Part shown: one piece after another, positions 50,572 through 52,997 of the stretch
Numbering within the stretch: position 1 is the first letter of the stretch
Layout of the letters: each line of letters starts with the position of its first letter
DNA from: Bacteroidetes bacterium 46-16
GTDB taxonomy: Bacteria; Bacteroidota; Bacteroidia; Chitinophagales; Chitinophagaceae
Direction of reading: 5' to 3'
DNA length: 52,997 nt
Assembly: GCA_001897835.1 (NCBI GenBank)
Contig: MKUN01000041.1
Coordinates: 1-52,997, forward strand
The notes under the pieces: model-generated
What the model was told of the DNA's origin: nothing
The model's database searches: none
The model's input: only the letters and a program-made list of their open reading frames with translations
Program-made: the position numbers and the translations under genes

Positions 50572-52997
50572 ATGATCAAATTATACAGCAAATATTGCAT
50601 GCTTTTTATTGCAATATCAGTCCTGTCATTATGCTCAAATACCAGCGCTATCGCTCAGATAGCCATCTTTAACCCAACCGGCCTCAGTAATTATGGCCCG
50701 TCCCCATGGTCGCCAACCTCTCCACCACCGGCAGGGGCTATTGTTAATGGTATGACCCGCGGCGCAGGAGTTACAACATCCGGAACCGCTGCCGGGAGTG
50801 CCTGGGGTGGCAATGGCTGGAGCCAGACCACTGCGGCAGATGCCATCAACAACAATCAATATGTTTATTTTACTATGCATGCCGATGTAGGTTATACTAT
50901 ATCACTCAGCAGTTGGGACGAATGTTATCGCCGTTCAGGTACAGGTCCGGCAAATGGCTTATTGCAATACAGCATCAATGCAGGCCCTTATACTGATATC
51001 GCCACCCTCGCATTTACAAGCACAAGTTCTTCGGGTGCCTGCCTCGGTTCCGTCAATCTAAGTACTATAGCAGCCCTGCAAAATGTACCTTCCAGCAGTG
51101 TGATCACCTTCCGCATAGCACCCTATGGCGCCACCAGCACATCTGGTACCTGGTATATATTCCAGTCAAGCGGCTTACAGGTGAGTGGCACGGTAACCGC
51201 AGTACCTACCTGTAATACCCCGACTGGTTTAGCTGCTGCCAATATTACTGCCGGCACAGCCAACCTTAGCTGGAATTTGGTAGCAGGAGCGGTCAATTAT
51301 GAATATATAGTAGATCAAAGTGCCGCTACACCAGCAGTACCCGGAACAGTGACCACAAATACCTTCTACAATGCCACAGGGCTTGCACCGGCAACAACAT
51401 ACTACCTGCACGTACGGGCTAATTGCGGTGCCGCCTATTCAGCCTGGGCAACAGCATATTCCTTCACTACACTTCCGCAATGCCCTGATCCCACAGGGGT
51501 GGCAGCCAATAACATCACCGCTGCCACAGCCGACCTGAGCTGGAATAACATTCCCACGGCGCTGAACTATGAATACATTGTAGACCAAAACCCCGCCACA
51601 CCAGCAGTACCTGGGACGGTGACCACCAATACTTTTTACAATGCCACAGGCCTTGCACCTGCTACCACTTATTACCTGCACATAAGGGCCAATTGTGCCA
51701 ATCCTAACTACTCGGCATGGATAACGATATCCTTCACTACGCTTCCGCAATGTCCTGACCCTACCGGGCTTACCGCCAATAATATCACCGCCAGCACGGC
51801 CGACCTTAGCTGGAATAACATTCCCACGGCGCTCAATTATGAATACATAGTGGATCAAAACCCGGCTACACCCGCTGTACCGGGAACAGTGACCACTAAC
51901 CTAACGTATAACGCAACGGGGCTTACACCCGCTACAACTTATTACCTGCACGTACGCAGCAATTGTGCTAACCCCAATTATTCGGCATGGGTAACTATAT
52001 CCTTCACTACGCTTCCGCAATGTCCTGACCCTACCGGGCTCGCCGCTAACAATATCACCACCACGAGTGCAGACCTTAGCTGGGACAACATTCCTACAGC
52101 GCTCAATTATGAATATATAGTAGACCAGAACCCGGCTACACCCGCTGTACCGGGAACAGTGACCACTAACCTAACTTATAATGCCACTGGGCTTACGCCA
52201 GCCAGTACCTATTACTTACATATAAGAGCCAATTGCGCCAACCCCAACTATTCAGCATGGATAACTATATCCTTCACTACGCTTGCCCCTTGTCCTGACC
52301 CAACCGGGCTCGCCGCTAATAATATCACCACTACGAGTGCAGACCTCAGCTGGGATAATATTCCTACAGCGCTCAATTTTGAATATATAGTGGACCAGGA
52401 CCCGGCCACACCTGCTGTGCCCGGAACTGTGACTACTAATACTTTTTATAATGCCACAGGTCTTGCACCCACAACAACATACTACCTGCATGTGCGGGCC
52501 AATTGTGCCAATCCTAATTATTCGGCATGGATAACCGTATCGTTTACTACCCTTACACCCTGCCCCGACCCAACCGGGCTCGCAGCCAACAACATCACCA
52601 CTACCACTGCCGACCTTAGCTGGAACAATATCCCTACGGCGCTCAACTATGAATATATCGTGGACCAGGACCCAAGCACACCTGCTGTGCCGGGAACAGT
52701 GACCACTAACCTAACGTATAACGCCACAGGGCTTACACCTTCCACCACTTATTACCTGCATGTACGCAGCAATTGCGGTACGCCCAATTACTCGGCATGG
52801 GTAACGATTTCTTTTACAACGATAGACCCCTGCCCGGACCCGACAGGGCTTGCTGCAAGTCTCGTAACCGATGTTTCCGCAACACTTAGCTGGGATTCCC
52901 TGACAGGCGCAGATTTTGAATACACCATAGATCAATTACCAACGGCCCCGGCAGTACCCGGTACACCTACCGTAAATAGCACTTACTATGCTACAGG
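50572..52997 (+). CDS. Secreted FN3-repeat surface protein, truncated by the window end
   Basis: The frame is open from the ATG at 50572 to the last base, giving at least 808 aa with no stop codon. Residues 1-29 form a signal peptide ending SAIAQ. Residues 30-213 are a beta-rich N-terminal domain with SAWGGNGWSQ and TWYIFQSSGLQVSG, of a kind common in Bacteroidota T9SS proteins. From Cys214 onward come FN3 modules of exactly 90 aa: six complete and part of a seventh. Each starts CPDPTG or similar, with EYIVDQ near residue 31, YNATGL near 53, TYYLH near 63 and a second Cys at 72. A T9SS or other anchor probably follows beyond the window. The modules resemble those of the FN3 protein at 272-2380. 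Confidence 0.92.
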   Translation, partial: MIKLYSKYCMLFIAISVLSLCSNTSAIAQIAIFNPTGLSNYGPSPWSPTSPPPAGAIVNGMTRGAGVTTSGTAAGSAWGGNGWSQTTAADAINNNQYVYFTMHADVGYTISLSSWDECYRRSGTGPANGLLQYSINAGPYTDIATLAFTSTSSSGACLGSVNLSTIAALQNVPSSSVITFRIAPYGATSTSGTWYIFQSSGLQVSGTVTAVPTCNTPTGLAAANITAGTANLSWNLVAGAVNYEYIVDQSAATPAVPGTVTTNTFYNATGLAPATTYYLHVRANCGAAYSAWATAYSFTTLPQCPDPTGVAANNITAATADLSWNNIPTALNYEYIVDQNPATPAVPGTVTTNTFYNATGLAPATTYYLHIRANCANPNYSAWITISFTTLPQCPDPTGLTANNITASTADLSWNNIPTALNYEYIVDQNPATPAVPGTVTTNLTYNATGLTPATTYYLHVRSNCANPNYSAWVTISFTTLPQCPDPTGLAANNITTTSADLSWDNIPTALNYEYIVDQNPATPAVPGTVTTNLTYNATGLTPASTYYLHIRANCANPNYSAWITISFTTLAPCPDPTGLAANNITTTSADLSWDNIPTALNFEYIVDQDPATPAVPGTVTTNTFYNATGLAPTTTYYLHVRANCANPNYSAWITVSFTTLTPCPDPTGLAANNITTTTADLSWNNIPTALNYEYIVDQDPSTPAVPGTVTTNLTYNATGLTPSTTYYLHVRSNCGTPNYSAWVTISFTTIDPCPDPTGLAASLVTDVSATLSWDSLTGADFEYTIDQLPTAPAVPGTPTVNSTYYAT
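51211..52997 (+). repeat. Tandem 270-bp FN3-encoding repeats (six full units and a partial seventh)
   Basis: Units begin at 51211, 51481, 51751, 52021, 52291, 52561 and 52831, so the period is exactly 270 bp every time, with no insertions or deletions. Units 2-6 are closely similar in DNA, while units 1 and 7 are more diverged. Two alternative blocks (NTFYNATGLAP and NLTYNATGLTP; HVRANC, HIRANC and HVRSNC) occur in mixed order among units, suggesting exchange between them. The array continues past the window end. Confidence 0.95.

Noticed and set aside
51229-52935. Minus-strand open frames through the FN3 repeats
   Set aside because: They recur with the 270-bp period as Cys- and Gly-rich translations, which is an artefact of the plus-strand repeat.
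51211-52997. CRISPR array
   Set aside because: The repeat unit is 270 bp, coding in one frame, and has no short identical repeats separated by unique spacers.

Overview
The window looks like chromosomal DNA from an aerobic member of the Bacteroidota, probably of the Chitinophagales or a related order. Four things support this. Secreted proteins carry type IX secretion (T9SS) C-terminal sorting domains. Many genes are preceded by the Bacteroidota promoter pattern TTTG-N19-21-TAnnTTTG instead of clear Shine-Dalgarno sequences. The gene neighbourhoods (panD, rpsF-rpsR-rplI, ppk-ppx, DUF6029/thioredoxin, paired rhomboids) are typical of the phylum. Coproporphyrinogen oxidation uses the oxygen-dependent HemF. 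The genus assignment is a guess.

Layout, left to right. 1-4 kb: tRNA-Asp, a fibronectin-type-III (FN3) T9SS surface protein and two small lipoproteins. 4-5.5 kb: a secreted TPR protein. 5.5-14.4 kb: a heme locus with hemJ and hemH on the minus strand, diverging from hemA-hemC-hemD-hemE-hemF-hemB-hemL on the plus strand. Together they cover every step from glutamyl-tRNA to protoheme. 14.4-21.4 kb: tex, a HEAT-like protein, an alpha/beta hydrolase, an SdpR/SdpI-type regulator and membrane-protein pair with a clear palindromic operator, fbp and a Nudix hydrolase. 21.4-31.5 kb: an ABC exporter, nadB with a DUF6029-like outer-membrane protein, a TlpA-type thioredoxin, galE, a second ABC exporter and cysS. 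31.6-37.3 kb: a minus-strand operon of dihydroorotase, a MutS-family ATPase, an active rhomboid protease, a rhomboid that has lost its catalytic dyad, and an EEP-family phosphodiesterase. 37.4-44 kb: an outer-membrane barrel protein, groES-groEL, a peroxiredoxin and two tandem T9SS paralogues. 44-50.2 kb: ppx, ppk1, rfaE2, a flippase-like membrane protein, panD, and the rplI-rpsR-rpsF operon with a structured leader. 50.6 kb to the end: a second FN3 surface protein, cut off by the window edge, built from FN3 modules repeating every 270 bp exactly.

Most of the window is housekeeping DNA in ordinary operons. I see no phage, insertion sequence, CRISPR array or defence island. The most unusual items are the exactly periodic and mosaic FN3 array, the catalytically dead rhomboid beside an active one, the SdpRI-like pair with no visible toxin genes, the candidate S6:S18 leader, and the tandem T9SS paralogues whose promoters appear to have been duplicated with the genes.
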